From the NCBI GenBank assembly GCA_012064415.1, contig SSNU01000043.1, positions 30,937 to 94,936 on the forward strand: DNA of 64,000 nucleotides, given 5' to 3'. Shown here piece by piece: positions 19,401-30,448 of this stretch (the stretch's first letter is position 1; every line of letters starts with the position of its first letter). The notes under the pieces were generated by a model that worked only from the letters and a program-made list of their open reading frames with translations, did not search any database and had not been told where the DNA came from. Source of the DNA: Gyrodactylus bullatarudis (taxonomy: Eukaryota; Platyhelminthes; Monogenea; Gyrodactylidea; Gyrodactylidae). Made by a program: the position numbers and the translations under genes.

Positions 19401-22349
19401 ATTGTAAGCCCGGAAAGGATTGGATTCAAGACCAAAATTCGAGCAATATATGAAACTAGAAATAGCATAGGCTTTTAATAAGGATTAATTCCAAAAATTA
19501 TTATCATGCTTGGTGATGTCGAAAATCTGAAAGAGTCGAAACTTGAAGGATTCAGAATAAATAAAAAACGTGGAAGACCATGCACAAACTGTAAAAAATT
19601 AAGAACTGAAAGAAGTAATTTAGTGTTAAATAAAATTATTTCTAGTTAGTTTTAGAATGAATTTTCTTATGAATTTCTTGGGGTTATTTTTGAAGGTTTT
19701 TTGTTTTGGTGTCGGTACAAAGAAATATTATTCTTAAAAGCTTTCTTGTCCAATAAGCCGATCAAATGAAGAGACCCCATTGTAACTTGAAAACACATTT
19801 ACTGGTTTAACAATTCTTTGATTCAATTATATCAGAGAAAATATATCGTAAAATATAACAAGTTGAAGCTTGTTTTGTCGATAAATGTTCAACTGACTTA
19901 TAAGAGCTTGACTGTATCTTTAAAATCACTTTTGAGCCACCAATAAACTTTATAGTTTATCTTCTAGACCCAATAATTTCAGCTTTCAAAGGAAATTTAG
20001 ATCGTAGATCAATCAGTTATGATTAGAGAATCAAAAATATGACCTAAAAAACTCATTTATAGGCGCCTATAAAAAGGCACTTATTTTTTTGAGTCATATT
20101 ATATGACTTTTAAAATTTTTCCTGCTACTTATGAGTAAATATTAATGAATATAAGATATAAATGTTTATTTCATTCAGTTAAATATAAAAAAATATTCTC
20201 CCTTTCCTTTTATCCTAAATATTTTTAAATGGAAACAAGTGGATTTTCGTACACATAAAATCTATATTACCTAATAATCTAGTGATAGTCTAGTTCATTT
20301 CAACTTAACTCAACAGTGTTAAGTCGACAGCTACGAATTTCATTCAGAATTATTCCAAATAAAAAATCTCTAGATTATAAATTTCGATAAGAAATCAAAT
20401 AGATTTATAGAGGGGCTGTTGAATCTCTGTAGTGATTTTACTATTTTGTATGCTAATTCAATCTCACTGAGATACAGTTTTAAAACACATTACTTTACAA
20501 AGATCTCAAGTATGGAATTCATGATTTCTCAAACATACATACATAATTGGTTTTATTTCAACTGTTTTGCAGAAACAAATTCAGAGGAGAATGAAACTCA
20601 AAGAGTTGCAACAGAAACAAACTCAAAATTTCAAGGACTCTTTTGATAAAATCTTGGATATTAATAACGTTACAGAGGTTGAAGAATTGATCAAGAAATT
20701 TGAACAGGATGTTGACAGGTATTATGCATACTTGAAATATAATGATTTTCTCTTGAATAAAATCGATGAATTCAATTCGAAAATTCACTTTGTAAGTTTT
20801 TCGAATATTTCCTTCTTCAGGGATTGAAGTTTTAATGTACTGAGTATATTATTTTCAATAACAACAATATTTTAGGAATTATTATTACAAAAAGTAGAAG
20901 CTTCTAGATGAAGTTTTCAAAAAGTAGAAGATAGATCATCAATATTTACATCCCTTATTTGCATAAAAATTCTCATAAGCAATAGTTTTTTTCAAAAATT
21001 CTCAGATGCTTTACATAAAAATGATGCTTTAATATCCAAGGCTTCTACGAACCATTTTCAATAATTTTAACATATTTGAATTAAAAGAATTGAGGTAAAT
21101 TAAATTTCTAAGATACTTGCGAAATTTTTGAAATCTTTTCGATTCATCAATCTTAATTTTTTTCATGATTTTATTCTTAAAGTACGCTTATATGAGAGAA
21201 AGAATAATCGTCAGAGTCAAGAAAATTGATGAATTCTGACATCTCGAAAATGACATTGATGCGATTAAATCGCAGCGATTTTAAGTAAACATTATAATGT
21301 TTAAACCATTACTTATTAGTAGTCGCATATATATGGTAGAATATTTTACCAACTGAGATGTTCCAAAATATAAAGACTCGAAATGGTTTCTGCGACAACT
21401 GTTGGTGTAAATTTTCTATTTTTTCAAACCTTTCTCTAGTGAAGATGTTAATTTAATATACATTTTTAATTTTTTATCAAAAAATAAGATGACTACTCTT
21501 GAGTAACCTTTAAAATTTCTTCAAGAATTCATTTACAAGGAATTGATTCAGTTGATACTAGTTGATCTTCATGGACGACTCAAGCAAATAAAATAACTAC
21601 CAGGAAAAAAATTTATTCTCGTACCGATTATTTCAGTTTTCAAAATTTGTAAAATCATTCTTTTGGATTTGAATACATTTTAGATGGGAAAATCGCTCAA
21701 TATATTCACAACGCCCCTAGGACTTTTTCATGACCCAAAAGTTTCATATATCACTAGAATCACCCTCAAAAGTTCTACGATACAAAGTTAGGCAAAGACT
21801 TTCTAAAACTATACCTAATAGGCAAATAATATAACAGTAATGAGATTAATATATGTGATTCATGAGTTAAATATGAGTAGATTTTATTTCAAGCTCATTA
21901 AATTCACGAAAATACAGTTTTTAAATATTTTGATATAGCTTTCCGAAACCAAGAAGAGAATAGATGATGAAAAAATTTTAAAGAATCAGACCCTGTCAAA
22001 GAATGAAATTGACAAGGTTAACTCGAAAATGAAATTGCTCACGTTGGAGGAGGATTCGAATAAGAGAAGAGAGATTGTTCTAAGACATTTGGAAAGCTTT
22101 TATGATAAATTAATGGAGTACTACAATGTATCAATGACAGATGAGTAAGATTATATGATTACCTTTTTCAGGGAATTGAGAACATTATCATCGTTGGAGC
22201 AACAATCGAATAGAAATATTCACAAGATCATATTTATTACAGCCAAACTGGAAGAGAACATTACCACGAAAATATTATTGTATAAGTACATAATTGCACT
22301 GGGAAAACCAAAAAACGTTCAAATTAGCAGAGTTAATGTTGTAAATTAG
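16444..22349 (+). CDS. Outer dynein arm docking complex coiled-coil protein (CCDC63/CCDC114 family)
   Basis: Six exons: 16444-16574, 16603-16949, 17011-17330, 20573-20791, 21939-22144 and 22172-22349, giving 466 residues in one frame. Introns are 28, 61, 3242, 1147 and 27 nt. The protein is almost entirely coiled coil. The stretch MRQTIDNLLRQRNSFDQVYK and a later segment, SFDKILDINNVTEVEELIKKF, correspond to conserved parts of CCDC114/CCDC63 (ODAD1/ODAD3-like). In that family they help dock outer dynein arms on axonemal microtubules. Presence of this gene implies motile cilia or flagella. The largest intron carries a transposon-type gene on the other strand. Which of the two paralogue classes it belongs to is unsure. 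Confidence 0.75.
17674..19234 (-). CDS. Transposon-type protein inside an intron
   Basis: Two exons on the minus strand, 19234-18256 and 18050-17674, join in frame across a 205-nt intron to give about 451 residues. The start at 19234 is a choice; the frame continues upstream to 19468 with an unlikely hydrophobic sequence. Features are a DSAAANLGTGTG segment, CLLHLVEN, a GPYNFGGPIG block, and then ARWTIAASRILRLYV near the C-terminal third. I recall this layout (D-x-x-x-N-x-G, CLLH-x-N-E, GP-x-x-F-x-GPIG, RW-x-x-x-x-RILRLYV) from repetitive proteins of many arthropod and cnidarian genomes, but I cannot name the superfamily. The gene lies in the 3.2-kb intron of the ciliary docking protein, antisense to it. 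Confidence 0.55.
19506..19649 (+). CDS. Small basic frame with KKRGRP motif (doubtful)
   Basis: A 47-codon frame with a basic KKRGRP AT-hook-like motif followed by C-x-x-C. It lies just upstream of the transposon-type gene, inside the large intron, and points away from it. It may be a piece of the same mobile element or chance. The AT-hook resembles the one at the end of the Mutator-like fragment at 9.3 kb. Confidence 0.2.
   Translation: MLGDVENLKESKLEGFRINKKRGRPCTNCKKLRTERSNLVLNKIISS
19650..20572. other. Rest of the large intron
   Basis: AT-rich intron sequence of the docking-protein gene. A perfect 16-bp palindrome, ttataggcgcctataa, lies near 20057-20072. No gene was recognised. Confidence 0.4.
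20792..21938. other. Second large intron of the docking-protein gene
   Basis: A 1147-nt intron joining two phase-0 exons. A nearby internal AG (20819-20820) would lead to an immediate stop, so the distal acceptor at 21937-21938 was used. Nothing else was recognised inside. Confidence 0.5.
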
Positions 22350-22364
22350 GAATAATAATTTATT

Positions 22365-22622
22365 CTAATCAATCATTCCATCAAGAAATTCTAAATCATT
22401 ATTAAATTTAATAGTAGAGTCTAATATGTTCTTGGATATTGTTTTTTTATTGTTTTCTTTGGCAGTACTATAGATATGGTGCGACAGTTCTTTTAAAAAC
22501 ATTTCAGTAGCCTTATTGACCATGATGACAGCCTCATTGGAAACAAGTGTGACTTTTGGAGTATTCTTCATGATAAATTTGATCTTGGAATTTGGCAAGG
22601 TTACGTTGACACTTTCAGTCAT
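22365..22622 (-). CDS. CHRAC1: Histone-fold protein, CHRAC1-like
   Basis: A single exon of 85 residues, about the length of one histone fold plus short tails. The sequence LPNSKIKFIMKNTPKVTLVS with later VNKATEMFLKEL matches the NF-YC/CHRAC-15 type of H2A-like fold (L-P-x-x-R/K-I-x-x-I-M-K). In this family, CHRAC1 pairs with POLE3 in the chromatin accessibility complex, and the related POLE4 pairs with the same partner in DNA polymerase epsilon. The short acidic C-terminus fits CHRAC1 best, but POLE4 is not excluded. The gene is convergent with the docking-protein gene, with only 15 bp between the stop codons. Confidence 0.7.
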   Translation of the reverse strand: MTESVNVTLPNSKIKFIMKNTPKVTLVSNEAVIMVNKATEMFLKELSHHIYSTAKENNKKTISKNILDSTIKFNNDLEFLDGMID

Positions 22623-22781
22623 GTCTTTTAATGTAGCAATTCCAGCTTGAATAAATGAAATGATGACTTTTAATAAAAATTTTCAAAACTGCTTTCAAAT
22701 CTAAATCATTTTATGATTTTATTAAAAACATTTGAAACATAAAATAAATTATAACTGTTTATACTGTACTAATTTTCAATA

Positions 22782-23503
22782 ATGTCAAATAAAACTTCAA
22801 GCAGTAAATCCAAGAGAGTGAGAGATTCTCGAGAAAAGAATGAAAGAAAATCAGCTTTGAATGATGATCATGATAAGAAATCTAGTCATAGACGCCGTCA
22901 TAAAAAATCGCATAGTAGAGACAGAGCTAGAGACTCCACTAGAGAGGATAGATTAAAATTGAAAGAAATTGACAAGAAAATTAAAGAAGCAGCCAAAAAA
23001 GAAGAGAGAGAAAAACGCAATAGAGAAAAGTATGTTTTTAAAAAGTTTGGTCTATTCTTACCTTCTTGTGGAAAATCATTCTTGGATTCATTAAATGAAT
23101 TTCATTTTACTTATTAGAGAGAAAAAATCACGCCAGAAAAAGGCTGATGATGAAATATCAAAGCAGCTATTAAAAAGAGTTGATGAAGCCTTCGAAGCAG
23201 CTCTGGTTGAAAAGAGTACAGAACTTAATGAAGAACTTGAAAGAAGATACGAAGCAGAAATTCAACGACAAGTCGAGTTGAGAATTGAAGAGCTTGAAAG
23301 AGATCATCAGCGAAAAATGGAGGAAAAACAGCGTCTACAGGAAGAGGAGAAACGTAAACAAGATGAACTTGACCGTATTTTATCAGAAAATAATAAAAAA
23401 TTAATGGAATCCAGAAAGAAAGAAGTAAATATTCTATATCTAAATTTTTTAGCAAGAAATATATTTCAAAGCAACTGGTCCAGCAAACAAAGTTACTTTA
23501 TAG
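22782..23503 (+). CDS. ARGLU1: Arginine and glutamate-rich protein 1 homologue
   Basis: Exons 22782-23029, 23118-23424 and 23453-23503 (introns 88 and 28 nt) give about 201 residues. The N-terminal part is rich in Arg, Ser and Lys (RRRHKKSHSRDRARD). The C-terminal part is a long, charged coiled coil with EEEKRKQDELDRILSENN, which matches the Glu-rich half of ARGLU1, and the last exon fits its short hydrophobic tail. ARGLU1 acts in the nucleus in transcription with Mediator and in splicing. The third exon was placed because it restores the family's C-terminus. Its stop is only 5 bp from the stop of the next gene, on the other strand. Confidence 0.8.
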
Positions 23504-23508
23504 ATGCG

Positions 23509-23736
23509 CTATACGATTTCCTCAAAAGTCTTGTCATAGCGCTGAAGTGATTTTTCATCGATATTTTGAATATAATATTTGTCAAATATATTTGTTATGC
23601 ACTTTTCAAATTCATCACTACTTTTTATTTTGTTCCTTATCATGTATTCTCTGAATAGGCTATTATTTTGTGTATTTCGAGAGATTTTTCTAAAGGATTC
23701 TCCTATATACTTGACAAGCCTTTTTTGATCATCCAT
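23509..23736 (-). CDS. Small hypothetical protein (75 aa)
   Basis: An ATG-started single-exon frame of 75 residues, mainly charged and predicted helical, with no signal peptide or membrane segment. I do not recognise the family. In favour of a real gene: it fills the gap exactly between ARGLU1 (convergent, 5 bp) and SRP72 (divergent), and its start is followed upstream by a normal promoter-sized gap. Against it: small size and no homologue known to me. Confidence 0.45.
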   Translation of the reverse strand: MDDQKRLVKYIGESFRKISRNTQNNSLFREYMIRNKIKSSDEFEKCITNIFDKYYIQNIDEKSLQRYDKTFEEIV

Positions 23737-23944
23737 TATAAATCACTTTGTTCTTTTCTAATAGAAACCTCTATTTGAATTCCCTGAGAACAATATGTTA
23801 ACAAGTTAAGTTGGATTATACGATTATATTACAATCTCGAAAAATGTCAAGTTGAATTTGAAATTAAAAGGTGCTGTAATGATTAAAACATGCTTTGAAT
23901 GCAGAGAAACTTTTTGTTATAATGGATTTTCAGTTTTGATAAAA

Positions 23945-26211
23945 ATGACGACAAATCCTTTGCACACAGAAATAAGAAAGCATGCGAGTCAGAACAATCA
24001 TCAAAAGGTGCTTAGTTATTGTGATAGAGGTATATAGAAATATCTTAATTTTTCAGCCCTAAATAAGGATTCTGATGACTATTTTGCGTTCTATTGCAAA
24101 CTAGTTTCATTGACAAAATTGGAGAGATTTGATGAAATCCTAAGCATTGTGAAAAAATCTCCCAAGTTAAACAAGTATTCTTTTATAAAATTATTTAAGT
24201 GACATTTACTTTGTAAAAGCTTATGCCGAATATCGCCTCAACAAACTTCAAAATGCTCTCGCCACTCTATCCAAGGCTGACCAAAATGATTTACGAGTTA
24301 GAGAGTGCTATGCTCAAATTGTAAGTTTTTAACTCATAATTTCTTTAAAGAAATTCAAACAAGAGGAATTTGACGAGGCTTTGACCAATCTTATAATTGT
24401 TGCTAAAAATTCTACTGATGATCTTTCCGATGAGCGTACTGCCAATATTTTGGCATGTTACAATTTTACAAAAGAAAATGTACATCTGGAGGAATCATAT
24501 AAGCTCTCAGAATGTGCTTTCAACATGGCAACTCTAGAACTGAATAAAGGAAATTATGAAAAAGCTCTCGAGTTGCTTGAGTCGGCTGAAGAATTATCGA
24601 GAGAGGCTCTTAAAAATGACGAGTGCAGTGAAGAGGAGATATTAGAAGAGATTGCGCCTATCCTTGTACAAAGAGCTTTTATATGGCAAAAAGTCTATCC
24701 TGAAAGAGATGCTCTCGCACTGAAACTTCTTCACGATGTTAGCAAAAGCTGTTCCGACAATCCTTCGTTACAGGCTGTTGTTTCTAATAATATTGTTTGT
24801 TTGAATAAAGATCAAAATATTTTTGAAAGCCGTCGTAGGATGAAAAGCATGGATACAGTCACAACCTCGGCATTGCAACACAAGTTGTTGCAATCCCAAA
24901 TTTTGCTGATGGGTTTTAATCAGGCCTTATTCTATTGGAAAACTCAACAAATCGAATTGGTCAAAAGTAAAATGAAAACTCTTTCGAAAAACCTTTCAAG
25001 TTCTAGTTGTTCTGGATCTAAAAGCATTTTTCGCATAAAAATATTGACATGTCTCCTTTCAATCTGTGTTTTAGTTCGAGATAGACAAGTCAATGAAGCT
25101 TTTAAAGAGACAGAAAATTTGATTGAATTGTTGCAAAATAACCTAGATGAAACTGATACAAAAACCCGACTTTTTGCATTCCTGTTAGCTATTCAATTGA
25201 AAATGTTACCAGTTAATCAAGTTCATAGGATCATCGATTCACATGCTACACCAATCAACATGAACATTCAAAATATCTTGGCAGAAATTTCTCGTTTCAT
25301 CGAAAAATATCTCTCGCCAGATCATTTTGATTCATTTATACCTATTGTACTCAGTCTTTGGTTTACTAGTCTATCAGGAGAGTTCTTCTCCCAAAAATCC
25401 TCCGACGATAAGAATAAGCAAAAGCAAAAAATCCTAAAAGTTCTCAACCAATTCATGGAAAAATACTCCCAGGACTCCCGATCTAAAGATATTCTGATTT
25501 ATTGTGCAGATTTCATGTCACGAATCGGATTGTTCCAAGAGGCTGCCAATCTCTATGAAAAGATACTCAACGATGGTTCAGATGCAAAACTTTTAGATGA
25601 AAACTATCACAACAGCATAATGGCTAAGCTCATTAGCTCACTTGCTAGGTTCGATAGCAAAAGAGCTGAGGAGCATAGCGCTACACTTAAATTCGATGAT
25701 TTATTAACTGATCAAGAAATTGATCACTTGGAAACAACCTTCTTATTTGGGGCTAAATATGTCAAGAGTCTTGAAAGGCACAAAAATAAGTACGAATATT
25801 TTCAATCTCCCATTTTAATTAATTTATCGTTTTAATTTCAGGGATCTTTCTTCTAAATCTCCTCTGGATTCTGAAAACAAAAAGACTCATAAGAAGAAAC
25901 GCAAAACGAAACTTCCTAAAAGTTACATTCCTGGAACAGTTCCCGATCCTGAAAGATGGTTGCCTAAACGTGAGAGAACCGGTTATCGACAAAAGAAGAG
26001 AAACATTGGAAAAAATCCCTTAAGAGGACCTCAAGGCCAAACTGCTGGATCAGCCGAATGGTTAGTTGAATATATAGGTTTTTAAATATCGTTTCTAACA
26101 TTTTAATCAATTAGGGACGTCAAAGCTATGAAGAGTAAAGTTGTCGAAAAGGCTCCAGAACCTGTTAAAAGTTCAAAGGGAGGTCAGAACAAGCATAAAA
26201 AGAGAAAATAA
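23945..26211 (+). CDS. SRP72: Signal recognition particle subunit SRP72
   Basis: Six exons: 23945-24029, 24057-24174, 24200-24320, 24351-25789, 25842-26060 and 26115-26211, giving 692 residues. Introns are 27, 25, 30, 52 and 54 nt. The N-terminal and middle parts are tetratricopeptide-type helical repeats, with FVKAYAEYRLNKLQNAL and a later NNIVCLNKDQNIF segment that match SRP72. The C-terminal part has a basic Lys/Arg-rich stretch with VPDPERWLPKRER, the conserved RNA-binding signature of SRP72. The protein binds SRP68 and 7SL RNA in the particle that targets ribosomes to the ER. An upstream in-frame ATG exists (23879) but would add a Cys-rich extension foreign to the family. Confidence 0.9.
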
Positions 26212-26494
26212 ACTAAAATTTGCTGTCAAACTTTTACGAATAAACTTTTGTTGATATTTTGAATACTAAATATTTATTAGATAGTTTACACATAATAATT
26301 ATGAGTTGAAGTTTCATATGATAAATATAAGATATGATATATGATACATGGAGAAAAATTTATGTAAGAAAAAGATTATATCATAAAGGCGAATTGAAGT
26401 TTTGCGGTCAATCTGATCAAAGTAGTGGGAAAAATAAAAAATTCAGAGCCAGTGTGTGTATGAATGAATGCATGGAAAATTGTTAATTCATAAT

Positions 26495-28065
26495 TTAAAA
26501 TTCATCTTTAATGGAATAACGGTTTTCGTTTGGAGCGAGTTTCTTGAAAACTGATTCAGGAGGTCTAGTAGTCGATGAAGAAGAGTCCTCGCTGCCATAA
26601 TGATATTCACGATGGAGTTTTCCACTGTGCAAGTCCTTAACAAATTGATCTAGTAGGGAGGGATCTCTGGAAATATTTTTTTAAATTTCATTATAAATTG
26701 AATTGATCGATTAACATACTCAAATATTCCTGCTATCGGTTTGTTGTATGTGTACATGTGTTGAAAAGAATCAATTACTAGAAGTGGGAGATCACTCATA
26801 CTTTTACCCAGATGAGTTAATGGGTGAAGAAATGTTTGTCCGTCGGCAGTTAAAAATGTAACAGAATCTAACAGAATTGAGTAAAAATTGTGATAAATTA
26901 CCAATATGAGAAAGTTTATCCTTCACAAAGGACCGAAACTTTTGTCTAATGGGTAAGTCGAGAGAATTATAAAAGAATACTAGAAGAGGCTTTCCTTCTT
27001 CGGTTATCTCTTCAGCGTTTAAAAAGGTGAGCTCTCTGACAAAGGGAGTGGCCAAATGCTTGACCCAATCAACAATAATTTTGGAGTCAACTCCATTCAT
27101 TGATTTTTCACTTTTTAAAATCTAAAAATGCTTTGAAATTATTGGAAACTTACGTCATCTTCCTTGTAATAAATTTTTTCTTCGATATTATCGGGACTAA
27201 AATTTTTAGAATAATTAAATTGATTTACCCAAGAGCAACATAAAACTTAGAAGTTCCACCACATATACGAGAGACCTTGTCAAAAACTTGCAAGGAGTTT
27301 TTATCATTTTTTCTTAGGACTGCAATAAAAGAAACTTCGTCGCCGGCAGTGTGAATATCCTATAAATTATTATTCTAATTAGTCATGCTGTATTGACGAA
27401 AATTTAGAGCAGGTGTCTGTTAATATATTTTCTGTACTAGAAGAAAAGTTGAGTGAAAGCTAAAATGTTGGATTGATTTTTATACAATTATAAAATTGAA
27501 ATAAAACTAATTAGTAGAACCACCAATTAGATAATGAGTTATGTTGTTGTTAACTTCAACATGTAATTAAAAAAACTCACGTTTATTCCAGAAGGTACAT
27601 ATGGAATCACAGAATATTGAGAACTTTGAATATCACGAATATATTTAGAAAGAGCTTCCAATGTTCTCTCTCCTCGATATTCAGGTTTTCTCTCAGTTCC
27701 ATAGACAAAAAGTTTCAAAGTTGGAAATTTATTAACCCCATATTTTTGACTGAGAGCAACTTGAGAGACAGAATCGACTTTGGTTATTGCAACTTTCTTA
27801 TTTTTTGTATCTTCGCCAAAAGATTCACCAACTGACTCATAAATAGGAGCAAGGGCTCGACAAAAATGACACCAATCAGCATAAAAGTTGACCATAACAA
27901 TGGGATATTCAGCTATATTTCCAATTAAGTATAAGAATACTAACCTAAAATTTGATCAAAATTTTTATCTGAGAGTTGTATCACATTGGCACATGATAAG
28001 GAAAGTCCCAAAAAGAAAAGAAACCTACAATGACGCGAAAACTCTTACAGTTCATGTATTCTCAT
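26495..28065 (-). CDS. ERP44: ER protein ERp44 (thioredoxin-family chaperone)
   Basis: Exons run on the minus strand from 28065: 28065-28049, 28024-27945, 27912-27581, 27359-27229, 27196-27154, from 27121, then two further exons to the stop at 26495. Several introns are 24-32 nt. The first exon is only 17 nt and completes a signal peptide (MRIHELFLFFLGLSLSCA). A thioredoxin domain follows with NFYADWCHFC; later thioredoxin-like domains keep ERp44 features (VREL.F and IDSFQHMY), and the tail has KLAPNENRYSIKDEF at the very end. ERp44 retrieves incompletely assembled secretory proteins from the early Golgi. Two oddities: the active site is C-x-x-C, not the usual CRFS, and the retrieval signal is KDEF. 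Confidence 0.88.
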
Positions 28066-28092
28066 TTCCAATTATACGTATATTATAAACAA

Positions 28093-29327
28093 ATGTCAAA
28101 AATTATTAATAAAAGTAAATTTTTTTCAGCGTTTCAAGATGATGAATTTTTCAAGTTGAAACTTTCAACTTTTAATAGTTAACAACAATTTGTTAAAAGC
28201 TGATTCTCAGGCACGACATCAAATTCTTGATAGATTTTAATGATAAATTCACAAAAATGCAACTAGTCAATGAAGGCTCATACTGTTCGATTTTTAAATT
28301 AGTAAAATCCAATGATATAATTGCCGTGAAAGTAATTAAAAAGACAGAATATTCGCCACTTATATTAAAAGAAAAATGCTTACTTAGTGAACTCTCTTGC
28401 AAAAATATAGTAAATTTGAAATTATGCAACTTGGGGGATTTTGATAATGCTAACTATTTCTGTATGGAGTATATTGATGGTGGAAATCTTGCTGATGGTA
28501 CCTTATTATTTTTTATTTTCAAGTTATCCACAGTAGCGATAACATCTATACAAAGAATGAGGCATTAAACTGGATTTTACAAATATCTAATGCTTTACTA
28601 TATTTGGCTGAAGCTTTAGAACCTCCTGTTGCTCATCTAGACATAAAACCTGAAAATTTTCTCATAAAATCTGATCTCAAGTGTTTGAAACTCTGTGATT
28701 TTAATACATGTCATTATGGTGACATTCAAGTTTTTTTGATGGGAACTGTGCCATATAGAGATCCCCAAATTATCATGTACACAAATAAAGAGTACAAGTC
28801 GGAGAGTTTACTTCATTTGGATATTTATTCTTTCGCAGTTGTGATAATTGAATTGACCACTAGGAAATGCCCTTTGAAAGATATCTTTTCTGAAATCATG
28901 TTGATTACAGAACATTTAGTAGCTCCAGATATTCTCAAATCCATGGTCGAATCAAATATAACAGAAAGAATTACTATTAAAAATCTATGTCAACAATTCC
29001 AACAGTATATTCCATCCTCAAACAATGAATCGGGGTTAAGAGATATAATAGAATTCCCAGACAAGAAAAAATCAGTGAGTGTCATTGCACGACTCTTCAT
29101 AGATTCCATTCATAGAAACCATTTTGTAGATTTTAACTCCTATTGAAGTTCTCGAATCAAAATGGAAAAGTCAAGAGACTCGTGCTACTTATCTAGAGTA
29201 TAAAGAAACCAACAATCGGCTAAAAATAAAATTGAAAAAGCAATTGAAACAAATCTCATCCAAGATGGATATTGACCAACAGAATTTATTGCTTTTTCTA
29301 TATTCGATCAATAAAAATAATTTCTAA
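28093..29327 (+). CDS. TAK1-like protein kinase with altered motifs
   Basis: Exons 28093-28154, 28211-28497, 28524-29074 and 29130-29327 (introns 56, 26 and 55 nt) give 365 residues. The kinase domain runs from about residue 20 to 280: a diverged glycine loop (NEGSYCSIFK), the VAIK lysine (IIAVKVI), the catalytic loop HLDIKPEN, and DFN in place of DFG. The sequence around the catalytic loop and activation segment (LCDFNTCH, GTVPYRDPQI) is closest in my reading to TAK1/MAP3K7. The C-terminus is coiled coil, as in TAK1, where it binds TAB2/3. The catalytic Lys, Asp and Asn are present, so activity is possible. The HRD Arg and DFG Gly are replaced. The TAK1 assignment is tentative. Confidence 0.65.
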
Positions 29328-29419
29328 TTTCTTAGATTTTAAAAATTTTCTGTGTCACATTTATTATTCATTGACATTTAATAAATAGATTAAATTAATT
29401 TTTTTCTCAAGGACTCACA

Positions 29420-29704
29420 ATGAAAAAAGCTAGACAAAAAAAGAACTTTAAAAACCTTAAGCAAATTTTAAATTTTCCCAAGGACAGTCCAGAAAACATT
29501 TATAATACAATTGAAGCCCCTCCATCTCTAAAGCCGAGATCGAAAGTGTCTGATTTATCGGGAATTCCATGTTCTTACATAAATCCATATAATGATTTAC
29601 GATATTTAGATGCCAATGAATTCCAGTCATCTAATTATCTTCCAAAGGATATGATATCAAGTATTCTTGGTTACAGAAACACTTTTATCAAGAATATTTT
29701 CTGA
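29420..29704 (+). CDS. INO80C: INO80 complex subunit C
   Basis: A single exon of 94 residues. KNLKQILNFPKDSPENIYN followed by IEAPPSLKPRSKVSDLSG and a YL1-C-type motif match INO80C (Ies6 in yeast). INO80C pairs with actin-related protein ARP5 in the INO80 nucleosome remodeller. The protein is shorter than mammalian INO80C because it lacks the long variable N-terminus. It follows the kinase gene in the same direction after about 90 bp. Confidence 0.88.
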   Translation: MKKARQKKNFKNLKQILNFPKDSPENIYNTIEAPPSLKPRSKVSDLSGIPCSYINPYNDLRYLDANEFQSSNYLPKDMISSILGYRNTFIKNIF

Positions 29705-29986
29705 TGAAATTCTTCAACTTAAATATAATTAATTTCTTTGAAATTCATATTAGATTTTTATTTGAAATAATTATAGCATATTGTGATTATCTGGTACAAA
29801 TGAATCATTTGAAATGATGCTGATGTAAACTTTACATAGTCAAGTTGTGCTATAGCCTTCAGTCTGAATTTTAGCACTCGAGGGTATTTTGAAACAAGTA
29901 ACAAATTTTTGAAATTTTTATGACAGTCTTATTTTACTAAATAAAAATCAGAATTTTAGATTACACGTTGTAGATTACGTCGTAAC
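29705..29986. other. Intergenic, nothing recognised
   Basis: About 280 bp between INO80C and the next gene. It includes the 3' region of INO80C and the upstream region of the coiled-coil gene. No other signal was recognised. Confidence 0.4.
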
Positions 29987-30385
29987 ATGTTATCGAATCT
30001 GGAAGGAATCTTCAAATCTTTAACTGATCATGAAACATACAAGAAAAGACAAGAAAATAATAAGAAAAAATGTAACTAAAGTAATAATTTTTCAGTGAGA
30101 TTGAGGAAAAAAAGTCTAGAAAACTCAATAATCCTGGTGACAAAATCAGTGAAAGAGACAATTTCTGAAATATCAAAACAAAAAGCTATAACCGTTAATC
30201 TTGAAAAAGAGAGAGAATTGGTCCAACAGAGAGTTTTTTCAATTGAGAATTACAGAAATTCTCAAAGAGAACTGAAAGAGCAAAAAAAATCGGAACTCAA
30301 AAATATTTTAAAAGAACAACACGACATGAGAGAAATAATAGCTTGGATTCCAGAAACTGACCATTCTGATTTGTTTAGTTCGTGA
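29987..30385 (+). CDS. Small coiled-coil protein, unknown
   Basis: Exons 29987-30071 and 30096-30385, joined across a 24-nt intron, give 124 residues. The sequence is almost all charged coiled coil (NLEKERELVQQRVF and similar), ending in a short IAWIPETDHSDLF tail. There is no signal peptide or membrane segment. I cannot assign a family; size and structure would suit a subunit of a small coiled-coil complex, but nothing specific supports that. Confidence 0.6.
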
Positions 30386-30448
30386 ATAAATTTGAAATAT
30401 TTATAGATTTTCTCATCTTGAGATGAAAATTTGTTGAATTAATTCTTG

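Noticed and set aside
20057..20072. Perfect 16-bp palindrome ttataggcgcctataa in the large intron
   Set aside because: A short palindrome of this size can arise by chance, and no partner sites were seen.
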